NCBI GenBank assembly: GCA_017607445.1 | Contig: JAEVHH010000002.1 | Coordinates: 2,657,501 to 2,721,500, forward strand | DNA length: 64,000 bases | From: Histoplasma ohiense | Taxonomy: Eukaryota > Ascomycota > Eurotiomycetes > Onygenales > Ajellomycetaceae | Direction: 5' to 3' | Part shown: piece after piece, positions 10,819 to 22,478 of the stretch | Numbering within the stretch: position 1 is the first letter of the stretch | Layout of the letters: every line of letters begins with the position of its first letter | Position numbers and translations under genes: made by a program | The notes under the pieces: model-generated | Database searches by the model: none | Told to the model about the DNA's origin: nothing | The model's input: the letters and a program-made list of their open reading frames with translations, nothing else

Positions 10819-13456
10819 GACTGTTGCGAGGACGTGTGAATAAAGATACTGTTCAAAAGAAGGAGTCTGGGCGCGGGGCGTTCAAGCAATTAGTATCGTG
10901 ATACGAGGGTAAAACAAATGCGGCAGGCATCAATAGCACGGGTAATATAGCGCGGGTAATCAGTTAGCGGAAGAGAGTAATCAGAAGAGAAAGGAGACGT
11001 AAGAACAATCATGAGTGAATGTTGAAATAAGAGGGCTAGAAAACGTCTGAATCCCATGGGCAGATTACAAAAGATCTCGGGAGATGAGGTCATTGTAGTA
11101 TGGAGCCTGAAGGCAGGCCTAGGCCAGTCAGGATCTGACGATTTTCTCGCTATCTGCAATAGGAGAACAGAGAGGGAAAAAGGTGGAATCGAACAATCCA
11201 CTGATTTGTTCAGCAACTCAATTGTACTATTCCATCCAAGTGCATTCTGTTGTGTGAACGCGGCCACAGTGACAATGTAATTCAGAACAAAAGCCGGGAT
11301 GAAATAATTAATTAACCTACAATTTGTGACAAACTCGAGGGCCCGCGGATCCAAAGCTTAACTTTGCGTTAACTGCCAGTGGATTTTTAAATAAGTGCAT
11401 GAATGTATTTCTCATTTCTCGGCTGATTTTTGATTTGCGGGTCCAAATAACAATTGTTTCTTCCTACCAGTGAGTAGTTTACTCCTATAAAATATCCCGT
11501 TGCCATTCGCTCTCTATTTCCTCATTCGCCCTTCCGATTCGTCTATCACCCTTGGGCTGCAGAGTTTCTGTAGGTTGCTCCAGGTCGCGGTTGAGCGTTT
11601 CACCCTAATAAATGGCCAGTCTAATCACCAATATCTTCCTGGGGTCGTTGTATTTCATCCTTGACCGTCATTTATCAAAGAACACTGCTGTGTATTGTCC
11701 AGTGTGGAAACCAACGGCAATTGTGCAGTAAACATTGCCTCGCCTGACATGGATCAGTATTGTTTAGATCTGGCTCACCAGATTCTACAGCAAATTTTCA
11801 CCGCTTGCAGCATTTATAAAGCACTTGTTTTGGAGGCAGGCAGACCGTGGACTGCGAATTTGCCCATTCGACCCTCTCTACCTTTGCTTTTTAGAAGTAC
11901 ATACATACAATGGTAAACGCAGTCTATTTGAGAGAATACTCCATCAATGGCACAACGGCACAATCCGTCCAATTAATTGCTCCTTTCCCGCAGGGCTGAT
12001 CGAACAGCAGTCATATTGGAGATATGTATCCAATAGCACGCGGGTAGATAGAGATTTCTGTGCGTACGGAGCAGCTGTTGATTACCCCTGAAGCCGTGCA
12101 GCTCCTGTCTAAGAAGCAGTGGCCCTCGCGATGACCCCGGAAGTCACCTCTATATAAATCACACACACACAAAGTGGCATCGTCCCTGAGCCGAACCTGA
12201 GAGGCTGAGAATAAATAAATAAATGAAAAAGAAAAAAAAATATATGTATGCGGGTTGGAGTGATGGGATGGGAATGGAAATGCACATTCCCGTCCCTTCT
12301 CTCTTTTGACATTTCACCATTAGCTCTATACCCCGTACATTCCTTGAGTTTGTCTTTCAAACAAAATTTTAGTTTGAATATGGCTTCGAGGGATCAGACA
12401 GACTTTTTTGTATTTGCTTTTTCTTGACAAATTGGGACGATACGAAGAGAAGGTTGCAAAAAAAAAAAAAAAAGTGAAGCGATAAGGACGAAACACAACC
12501 ACATCCGATTCACATTATAGCCGACCCGTCGGGAACCGGGGATGGTGATTGACAGGTACTAGGCGCGTGCCGTGGAGGAAAATATATGTAGCAGCTGCAT
12601 TTTGTTGTTTCCCTTTGTCTTGGATGCAGGGGAGACGGAGAGACAAGGTGACTGGGGAATCCAAAATGTGACGAACCAGGATTTTGGAGAAGCTAGGGTT
12701 GTACTATTATTTCCCGTGTCTTGTTATTCAAAGCTGCTTCGTTTCCTTCAAGAGTGCCGTGTTGTTGAAGTAAGTTCGTCCTGAGATGGGTGGTGTTGGC
12801 CTGTCATTATCTCCTTGTTTCTAGAAATTCTAACGAAGAGGGTGACTCTTTCCGCCACGATAGACGGATAGTTAATGTTTTACAGATATCACAACGTCTA
12901 GTCAATAATATACGATGCCAATTTTCCTCCATAGCATCTCCCTTTCCACACAGGATGGTCATTTCTCTTCCAAAATCCCAGCCCAAAAATTTGTTTCGGC
13001 AGAAAAGTTGATAAGAGCTACATTCACCAAGAAAGCCATCACCGGGTTGCTGCATACATATACATATGCAAGGTAAATCTATCCTCGCCTCGGTTTGTTC
13101 CAACCCTCCAGTCTTTCCTAGCTCTGTGGGGGGGGGGAGGGGGGGATTTTTTTCGGTCTCCTCTCAGCAACTCACTTGATCGCCCAACTCGCCTGCGCAC
13201 CCTGTCAACAATGTCTTAGCAGGAAAGTAGGTAACGTAGGGGAAAGCAGTTAAAACACCATCCACGACATGCATCGTATGCCGCTTCGGATCTCGTTTCT
13301 ACCTCATCTCGCTCCCCACCACAGGGGCGAGGGGCCCTCCTAACGTTTAACCCAGCATCAGCATACACTCGCCACTTTGTGGGGAGTTCCCTGCATTAGT
13401 AATAACACGCTGTGCAGTGCACATCCAATGTCTTATGTAGTTTTTATATGACTGTA

Positions 13457-13472
13457 CTGTAACATGTTACAG
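13457..13472. repeat. 16-bp perfect palindrome
   Basis: CTGTAACATGTTACAG is its own reverse complement. It sits in the gene-poor region. It could be a dimeric transcription-factor site, or chance. Confidence 0.7.
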
Positions 13473-13620
13473 GGTACAAGCGCGAAAGAGAGAGATATAT
13501 ATTAAATCCTTCTTAATTTCTCATCTCCTCTCCCCACTATTCTCATATAAAGTGTTGTGTCAATTGGCTGATTCGCGCCTTGTCGTAGCATATAGGTGGG
13601 ATGCACGTACGTGTATCATT

Positions 13621-13657
13621 TTGTGTGTGGGTGTGTGTGTGTGTGTGTGTGTGTGTA
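13621..13657. repeat. GT microsatellite
   Basis: Alternating TG run of about 18 units with one interruption (gtgtgggtgtg) near its left end. Confidence 0.95.
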
Positions 13658-16600
13658 GTTGGTGAGATATTTCCGGTGGGGAAATACTGAGAAAGAAGAA
13701 AGAAGAGAGAACCCAAAATATTGATAGGAGGATGATGGGCTGTAGCTAGGGTTGAGAAGGACCAACCGACGTGTGCTGGTTGGTAGGAGCAGAAAGAGAG
13801 AAGAATGCCATGTGGTGGGTATTTCGTCAAGACAGCCAGAAGGGAGTAAGGAATACAGGAGATAGTGAAGAGATACGACCAAATAAGAGCACAGTGGAGT
13901 AGAGACAAGAGGCGGGCTACCATGTTCACATTTGACGGAGGTTGAAGGTATGGATTGGATTTCATTGAATAGAATAGGTAGAGACATCCATTGAAGCAAT
14001 CCCGTCACGGGACCATCATAAGATTCATGGACTGGGACAGCTGGTCGCATCGTGCGCATGCATTTCTATCCAAGTACTGTACCCCTACATACTGTACATG
14101 AATGTACCTGTGTAGGTGAAGATGCAGGGCACAGCATGATGCAGGTATCCCGATACCCCGATGGACCCCTAGTTGTTGCCGAGGACCGTGTAGACCGCTT
14201 TCCGAGGGTGGCTGGGGATAAGTGATACGGGTTATTGTAGAAGAGAAAAAGGGGCATTGTTTGCTTTTACCTACCAGGGTTTTAGTCCATCAGGGTAAAC
14301 AAAGGGGCCCACCAAAAGGTTACTAGCAATCGATGCTGGATATTTCCGGGAAATATCATGTTGGATATTAGAACAGAATCCGTTTTCCATATCTTATCAA
14401 GGTTCGAACAGTTTTGCTGTAAGCTGTAAGTAAGTATATATGTTCATGGACATGCCCTGTACATAGCTTGATAACTGGAGCCCGACGAATATCTTTACTC
14501 TGATTCTCAAAACCCCCGTGGAAAAGACATCAGGGGGGCTCAGTCGTAGATATGTTCCCGTCAACATGTCCTTGCTGTCTCCAGCATCCACTTCTCTCTC
14601 TCTCTATTATATATTTTTTACACCGAATATTGTAACTCAGGTGGGCGATTTCAAGCTCTTTCGGCCTCGGGGGTAGGATTCCTTTAGCTGGGTAAAATGG
14701 TGCCTGCAGATGTACTGTACATGTACAACAGGAGTCACTTGCGTCATGATTATCCCCCTCGTCAAATGAACAGGATGACTTCTGCCTCAGTCCTGTTTTC
14801 CGTTTTCGATCGCCCCACACGCAATACCGACACAGGTCGTGAGCACGTTGCTGAGTTGAAGCGGGGTTGGCAGATGCTACATCGCATTAAGACGAGAGAG
14901 ATAAGGGAACCAGATCTGGTACGATGGTCTGATCGTGTGCTACCCCGCCACCCCATATCTGTGTTGCAAAGTCGCACACCTTGGGAGATGTAAACAATGT
15001 AACATTTTCTCATCCAGATTCCGACCCCATCCTCATGATTCATGAGGTGTGTGAAAAGTGTCAGGCATAGAAAAATGGATGGGTTGAAGTGAAGGAACAA
15101 GTCAAGCTATAACAAGGTAGAGAGAGGTAACTAGTTAAGTAAACTTGTTTCTGATTTTCAGAATTATGCATCCCCTTGCTAGTAGCTACGTAAATAATCC
15201 CGGATACCTGGGACCATGTGCACCCTTGTGTGTCATCTGGACAGGGTCTTGATGTTAGAAAAGCGATCCCTCTTACCTTAAAAACACATGCACCAAGGTT
15301 CCCTCATTCATGGATCGTTTTGGCGAACACCATTGTGTGGCGGTCGACATCCACCAGGGGGGTTAGGACTCAAGCTCTCTGTTTGATACAATTCAAGAGG
15401 TGAACCATTTATTCCGTGGCTAACCAGACCAGTCGGAAGCTGAGAAAATGGAAACACACACAAGCACAAAAAAAATCATCTCTGCGCTTTTACTGGACCG
15501 GCTTCTCGTGGTCTTGTAACCTAAGAAAGTAATTGGATCAAACATTCAGCTAACCTACCATAGTTCTTCGGCAGCGATAGTTGCCCACTAAAACGAGCAC
15601 CAGCCCGATGATAGATCGAATTACCCGATCGAGTACGGAGTATGTAGCTGCAGGTTGAAAAAATATAAACAAGTAGCTCCGCAAACTCAACAAACAAATA
15701 AATAAACCTTGTGGAGGGCGATTAAAGAATTCCATCCTAGAGTGATATTTTCGAGACCCTGTTCTACATAATAGACATGAGTGAAACGAGCGCAAGCGAG
15801 CGATTGCGGCTTGTAGACATGAGTGAAATTGACCTCGAAAATAAATGGACGAATTGTGGGAGAAAAAAAAAAAAGAAAAAGAAATGAACGCGAAGAATAA
15901 TAGCCGCATCATCGACCATGTAGAGTAGTAACGGTACCCACAGACGTTATTTGCGTCATTGATCATTGATGGGGGTTTGGGAGCAAATAATTGATCCTCT
16001 TGTGGTATTATTTTAACCATTTTTCGGTCTTGCAACTACCCCCAATACTACCATAACTCACGGAGTAGCGCCGAACAAATTGCTACCCTTGAGGTTCGGC
16101 TGGAACTCGGAGCATCAGAAGGTAGAAGACTACTGCTGCTTCTGGGCCGGCCCGGAACTTTCAGAGAGTTTGTATTTTTGCTTAGTCCAGCAGATCCTGC
16201 GGCGCTGCGCCTAAGGAAGATGGTGACGACGATAGCTGTCCAAACGGATGAATTCAACCCAGGAGGCCGGGGGCCAGTGGACCGAATCATGATCGGATCC
16301 TTGGAAAACCCAGGCCTTCACACACAACTAGCTAGGGTAAGGGCCGTTGGAAAAGCTGGAGAATTCTTGATTTCAACCCATCACAGTATGTACAGTACCT
16401 ACACTTGAATACTGGTATTTTCAATTTCCGTTATTGTTTCCATGCGTCCGGTGGCATTTCGGAGGCTTAAAAGTTGATTGTGTTTTGGTATTATTATCCA
16501 AAACCCTTTCAATCTTTATTCGAGTGTTTTCTTGATTTCATTCGATATTCAAGAATGCGAGGAGAGCATGTTGTCCCGAAGCCGTCCAAGGCGCTTGTCA

Positions 16601-18409
16601 AGGGCTCCACAACACGTTTCTTTTTCGTTCTTCTTTCAATCACTCGGATTTTATTTATTGATCTGCACGATGGCCCATCGATGCGGGTTTACAGGCTTTC
16701 CACAGCCCTAAAAAGGTTGAAAAGTGGAACATGCCGTAAGCTGGGAGAAACGGGCCCATCTGGTTTCGTTCCCCATTTTCAGTTTGGGGAGAACAGGTCA
16801 AAAAAAGCAAATCTCAGTGAGCGAAAAGAGTTGTGAGACAGCGAGTTTCACCTTTTGACATGCAGCAGTGGCAGCAGCATCAGCAGCGCCAGAAATTGTC
16901 GCTCTGTCATCTGTATCTACCTAGGTGGCTTGTCTGTAGATAGGACTCAAATATCATTGAGCCAGGGCATCAATGGACGAAAGCAGAGGGATGACATACT
17001 GAGGTAATTATTGCTAGTAACTTAGTTATTATTTATTAGTTATTGTTATTATTATTAGATCCTATCCTGGGCAGGATCATGAAAACAGCTGCAGAACGAA
17101 TTCGCATCCAGGTCCTGTTATTCCTCGTAAACTATGAATGACTAGTCTTTTTCCACAACAACAAATAACAAAACACTGGAAACGAATAGGCCAATCAGTG
17201 TCCCAGGATGCGATGTGGACACCCCCAAGTGGCGTGGCCCAGATATGCCGGGGAAAGATGCAGTTCCTGTGACGCGAGCTGCTTTGGCTTCGGCAGAGAG
17301 TTTAAAATATTCTGAGGTAAAATGCAGAAAACGGTAACGAAAAAACGGAAAACGAAAAATCCGTGTCAGAATGTTCTGATAACATTTTCTAGTGCTGAGT
17401 GGATCTACAGCTTTCCGGTATGGACCTGTAGGATGTAGTAGGATGTGCACCTCTCGGTACTGTAGGCTGTATAGTTAGGCTGTAGGCTCCATGGAGGCTG
17501 TCGCACCAGCCTGCTGCGGCCGCTTCTGGTCCATAATCACATTACATATCGTGCACTCGAAGGTTAGCTAGCTATACATTAACTTATGTCTCTCCCGGCG
17601 GACAAGTTCCAGGCTCTTGTTTTATTTTTCTCTTTTTCACCTTGTGCTCGTAAGTCAGGACGGAGTCTGCGGGCTGTTTGAAGCATCCTTTGGATTCTTT
17701 CAACATCTTTTTTAGATAACTTTTTTTATCTCCATCTCGAGACTGAACATTTCCCCATTTCCCCATTTCCCCATTCGAAAAGCAATTGTTGCTTTTTGCC
17801 GGTTCTGCTTACTGCTGGGCCATTTACAGGTATTCTAACTTGGAAGTCATTCATTACAACGCCTGGAGTGCTTTTACAACAGAAGGTATATAATTTATGT
17901 GATTTTTGATTCTGCCCACTCACTCACCTTCTCTCACATTCTCTCACAACAACATGACACCCAATCACTCTCATTTTTTGTTTGCATTGTCTTGTTTCTG
18001 TGTTTCTATACTCAGGATAATGACTGATGATATGTTTCAAACGCAATTGATAGCTGATGGGTTCCGTGGCGTGAGATAGTTGCCATCACAGCAACCAAAC
18101 GTCCAATATATCTCCCAACACACGCCTCTTATCATGGAGGATGCAGTGACGACGTGACGTGTAGCTATAAACATTTGCCGTCAACATCTTCGTAACTTTT
18201 TCAACAATCCTATTCGATTCAAACCCTGTCAGAGCTGGCATCGTCTCTGTTGTATCAAATTCACAATCCATTGTGCACTCTTTTCTGGTCTCTCTTTGCT
18301 CTGCATTTTTTTCGCCATTATATCGACCATTTTTTTCTCCGCCATACTTACCGGTCTTGTTGCTATTGCTACTGCTACTGCTACTATCACAATATCCCGC
18401 CCTTAAACC

Positions 18410-20054
18410 ATGGCGAGCTGTCAATTCGCCAGTCCTCCAAGCAGAGAGGACTCTGCTTGGGTGTGGATCGCTGAACACTTCAGCCAGCCCGAGACATATG
18501 AAATCCCCCTACGCACCATGTATGCCCTGAATTCAACTGCTGGGGTTAATTCCTCTTTCTCTCTTCTCCCCAAGAGCCCTGGTTCAAACGCTGTCTCACC
18601 TTTCTCCCGTGAATTCGACGGCAACGCGTTCCCTCCATCGCGTCACAGCCCCGGGCACAAGGATGACAAGAACCCCGCACACAACATGAACAGCACTACC
18701 GCGATTTTTAAGATGCACCTTATGTCCCAGATATCTCAATTGCCTTCTCAGCCATGTTCTCTACCACCCAACTTTATTTGTTCTTTTGTCCGCCGCTGTC
18801 TCCCGGAAGACCTCGCTCTCGTTGACTTTCCCCAGGCATTGACGGCTCTAGACTACCTTCGGGACCTTGAGCAGCGTCGTGGCAAAGAGATCAAAACTGC
18901 CTTGGAGAAGCTTGGTGTGCTTGATGATGCTTTTGACAAAGATGATCTTGTGAAGCGATATCCTGGAGTTTCAAGCTGGATTGACTCAATCATGGAGAAG
19001 GATAGATATGCTGCTGCACTATACTCACAAGTCTATCTCCGTCTTAGACATTGGGTAAGCCTCTAGCATGCGAACAGTTTCCATTGTTTGAGGTTGAAAA
19101 TATTTTTTATTCAACGCTAACATTTGGTGTCAGACTCTAATTAACGAGATGCTTCTACCCCCTTTCAACAAAGCAAACTGCGTTGCCATGCTAAACACGC
19201 TTTTCCCCGCTGTTATATCTGTCCGGCCTGCTGCGCACGTTTGTGAAAGGATGCTCATGGAAGAACGTCATACGTTCTTCAGGTACATATGCCAAGTAGA
19301 AGATAAAGGCCAACGCGTACTCGATCCGCTCATCTTAAAGGACAGGCGTCCGGGGGAGTCTACAGGATGGCCTGTGGTGCACGGATATATCAACAAATTC
19401 ATGTGTTCAGCGATTGATATGATCAACGAATGCTTCGAAATCAACAATCGGGACAGCCTCGAGGAACAATCTGGATACAACAGAACCAGTAAGGGCCGAA
19501 AGGTCGATTCGGGAATCAGCTTTGGATCTAATAGTGACTACCGCCGCCCGTCAACCAGCAGCACCACCGGTAACACAAACAACAACGATAGCAATACCAA
19601 CATAAACCACAGCTACAGCGGCAGCACCAGCTCCGTCAACGGCGGATCCCTCAACAAACCACTCCCACCATCCCCAACGCCCAAAACGGTCAAAATGCCC
19701 AAAACACCTAAGGCTAGCAAGACGAGCAGTAGCTCCACACTTGAACGCATCGGCAAGGAGCTGCGCAAGATGCGCTCGCGTGGCGACTTCAACGAGGACA
19801 AGCCGCCCAGGTCATCGCGCAGCGTCAGCACGCTCCGCAAAATGCGCTCCACGAGCATTCTGGGCGAGCGCGATCGAAATCTTGGCAGTAGCCACGGTGA
19901 GAGCGAGTTTGATGCTGAGGAGTTTCGACGAAAGCGGATGATTTGGGAAGCGAAGCATAATCACAACCATGCCGGCAACAGCTCCAATTCCAATGATACA
20001 AAGGTTGATGGGTCTACTTCTAATGAGAATCAGAATAAACGAGTCAGCGCGTGA
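18410..20054 (+). CDS. Fungal protein of unknown function, basic Ser/Asn-rich C-terminus
   Basis: Two exons, 18410-19054 and 19134-20054, joined across a 79 bp GT-AG intron (RLRHW to TLINEMLLPPF), 521 residues. The start ATG follows a ccatgg-type context. The N-terminal 130 residues include a Ser/Pro-rich linker. Residues about 130-330 look globular and helical (LPPNFICSFVRRCLPEDL, LTALDYLRDLEQRRGKE, PGVSSWIDSIMEKDRYAA, CVAMLNTLFP, ERHTFFRYICQVEDKGQRVL, GWPVVHGYINKFM). After about 340 the chain is disordered: Ser/Thr/Asn repeats, a proline patch PLPPSPTPK, then basic segments such as LERIGKELRKMRSRG. I do not recognise the family. The fold resembles other uncharacterised ascomycete proteins with a WPVV-type block, by memory only. 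No signal peptide or membrane segment seen. Confidence 0.8.
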
Positions 20055-22478
20055 TATAACGTGCGAACCTTAGATTTTTCTTTTCTTTGAACCCAATCGT
20101 TGTATTTGTTACGGAACGAATTGGCATATTTTTCCATTCGTTTTAATCTTGTGTTTATATAACTTATTTTTTCGTTCTGCCACAATACAACGTATGTGAA
20201 ACGATATCCGCTCACTTATGGAAATGACACGCAACATGAAACTGGACGGGCCGCTCTTTCATCTTTTTCCTTTCCTTTCTTTCTCCCATATTTGCTTTTC
20301 TGAAGATGGGGTGGGGGAGTTTGTTGTTTTGTTTCTGATCTTTCCTTTCCCATCTCGCTAGGTCGTCCTTCGTTCAACGAGTTTTGTTGATGACGGAGGA
20401 ACATTCTCTTTCGTTGCGATGACTACCTACCTACTCGCCTCGTTTCCTGTGCTGCTATCATACCGCTACAGGTTCAACGGCATTTCTGTTCTTTCTATCT
20501 TTTCCCTTCTTGAAATTACCCGTTTTCGTTATTAATTTTGTTCATGATACGAGCTTTTATCAAGCCCCTACATACAAGCTGCTTTATTTGTTTACCCCCC
20601 CTCCCTTTGTTTTTTTTTGTCCGTGTGCAACCCAAAGCTGCGCTCCAGATCGGGCGAAGCTGGTGTACCGTGTCCAACCTCGATATCCAGAATTCCTTTT
20701 CATTGTTCTTTCAATTCCTCACTATGCACCTATCCTTTCTCTTACTCTGTTGCGAAGAACACCGGAGCAAGCGGCGTATTGGTAGTTGTGGAGTGCGCTT
20801 TTTGTCTGGAGATAACGACTTGCTGCTCTGCGATACCGTTACACTAAACCCTTAGCACTTGCATGCATACTATTTAATAGCCATCCCAGGATTGTTGATC
20901 TGAGGCCCCATTGCGCGTTTATTACACTTTGGTTCTATTCGCGTGGACACGTGATTTTACTGTTTTGATTTACTTCGGTTCCTTTGCGCGACTTTCGTTT
21001 TTTCCTTCCTTTTTTTTTTTCAGAATATTTGATGCTGAATGCAAAACCCGTGGGGCCCCAAATAAAGTAAGAAAGCGAATTGAACGATTCGGGTTGAGAA
21101 AGAAAGAGAAAAAACAACACAAAGAACAAAAATGGCGCAACAACGACAAAACGGTTGCTTTTTAGGTTTTAAGGCGATGAGGTGAAAATGGAAAAATTGG
21201 GGCCGGAAAAGTTAAACAGGAAGACTAAAAAGGACATCAGTTCATTTTAATTCTGTTTGAAGAAAGATCATGCGCTCCCACGAGCAGGAAATGCACATTG
21301 CGAAATGCAGAACGCGGGGCGAGCAAAATGGCGACTGGAAGCGCATGGGCGCAAACGTGGGAAATATATTCCTTTCTTTCTTTTTTCTTTTTTCTTTTTT
21401 CTTTGCTTCTTTTTGATCCTCGACCTTTCCACATGGCCTGTTCAGATCGGCCGCCCGACGCGTTCATGTTACCATGCGAGGTGGAGAGTAGAGGGCGTGT
21501 ACCATCTTCGATGGTTTCCTGCTGTGCTCTGCGTGCGCGCTTTGCTCTCTGCGGTGCCGCATACCTATCTATAAATGCACGAACCTTTGGTGTGGTTGGT
21601 TTCAACCTGCGATGTGACCTGGTCAATTGATACTTAATTTCGTTTCATTTCTTCTGCTGTTTTTCTTTCGTTTCTGGAGCTGGCTTTTCGTTTTGGGATG
21701 CTCACCACGATGACGATGACATGATGAACACACTAAGCGCTCGTTGTTTTTATTTTTGTTTTTGTTTTTTGTGCAGTACAGTACATGAGTTTACTACGTA
21801 TGAAGCTGCTCTGTACTGCTATTGGGGGAAAATGATATAATGAGTGGTTGATTGGGTGACTTGACTGGCTGGCTTGGTTTATTCTTTTGAGAAAGTTATT
21901 GTATGTATGTTGGGAAAGAGAATGGAGCGGGGAGATACGGTAAAAACAAAACAGACTAATGATGGGGATAGTGATTGAATTCAATTGGCGATGGAGTATG
22001 CTCTCTTCATCCCGGTCAATGCTTGTCTTTGATATCTTGCTATCTTGAAAATGTAGAGTTCGTTGATTAACTAGTTAGCCGAGGTACAGTACACTCGGCC
22101 CTTCCCCACGGAATTTATATATAGTTACAGGCCACGGACCACGCAAGTAAGGGACCCGCGAGAGCCTCGGAGCCCAGAAGTTCCTAAGTCCTGCCCCTCG
22201 AATCGATGAGACCATCTCACAGCTAACGAATGCCTGGGGAATATTGCATGGACTTAAAACCAAAAATATCCCGAGGTCCGCTCGGATAAAGCTGCGACCG
22301 CCTCCAGAGCTGCCGTGCAACGACCTCCCCTCCTAATTGACCCGCCTAGAACTGGCAAAGCTGCCCGTTTTTGGGTTGCATGAAATGAACGACTGTTTCC
22401 TTGCTGCGTCTTCTGCATCTTGTCGAAACCAGAATTCATATTGGCTATTACAGGCATCAGAGAATAATAATGATAATA
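20055..22478. other. Intergenic, long pyrimidine- and AT-rich region
   Basis: No supported gene. Frames at 20510, 20538, 20617, 20911, 21257 and 21298 (+) and 21237-21626 (-) arise from low-complexity CT- or A-rich DNA and lack family features. The right end holds the promoter of the acyl-CoA dehydrogenase gene. Confidence 0.5.

Larger units (their letters stand above)
10819..18409. other. 7.6 kb region without a supported gene
   Basis: I find no coding gene. The longest frames (154 codons at 10890-11354 minus; 140 and 147 overlapping codons at 13543-14059 minus; 161 at 15550-16035 minus; 120 at 16474-16836 plus) show no domain or splice-supported continuation. Contents include a poly-A run at about 12460-12475, a GT microsatellite at 13621-13657, a 16 bp palindrome at 13457-13472, a 12 bp palindrome at 14716-14727, the motif TACGGAGTA at 15634-15642, a 15 bp direct repeat at 15772/15813, and three TTTCCCCA units near 17750-17775. 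The right end is presumably the promoter of the gene at 18410. Confidence 0.5.

Noticed and set aside
10890..11354. 154-codon minus-strand frame
   Set aside because: No domain, no splice continuation, composition like surrounding non-coding DNA.
13543..14059. Two overlapping minus frames of 140 and 147 codons
   Set aside because: Ser/Leu/Thr-rich, run through the GT microsatellite, and two frames are open together, which points to low complexity.
15550..16035. 161-codon minus-strand frame
   Set aside because: Phe/Ser-rich run over a poly-A tract; no family or signal supports it.
21237..21626. 129-codon minus frame and opposing plus frames
   Set aside because: Lys/Arg- or Phe-rich translations of a CT/GA-biased stretch; no domain.
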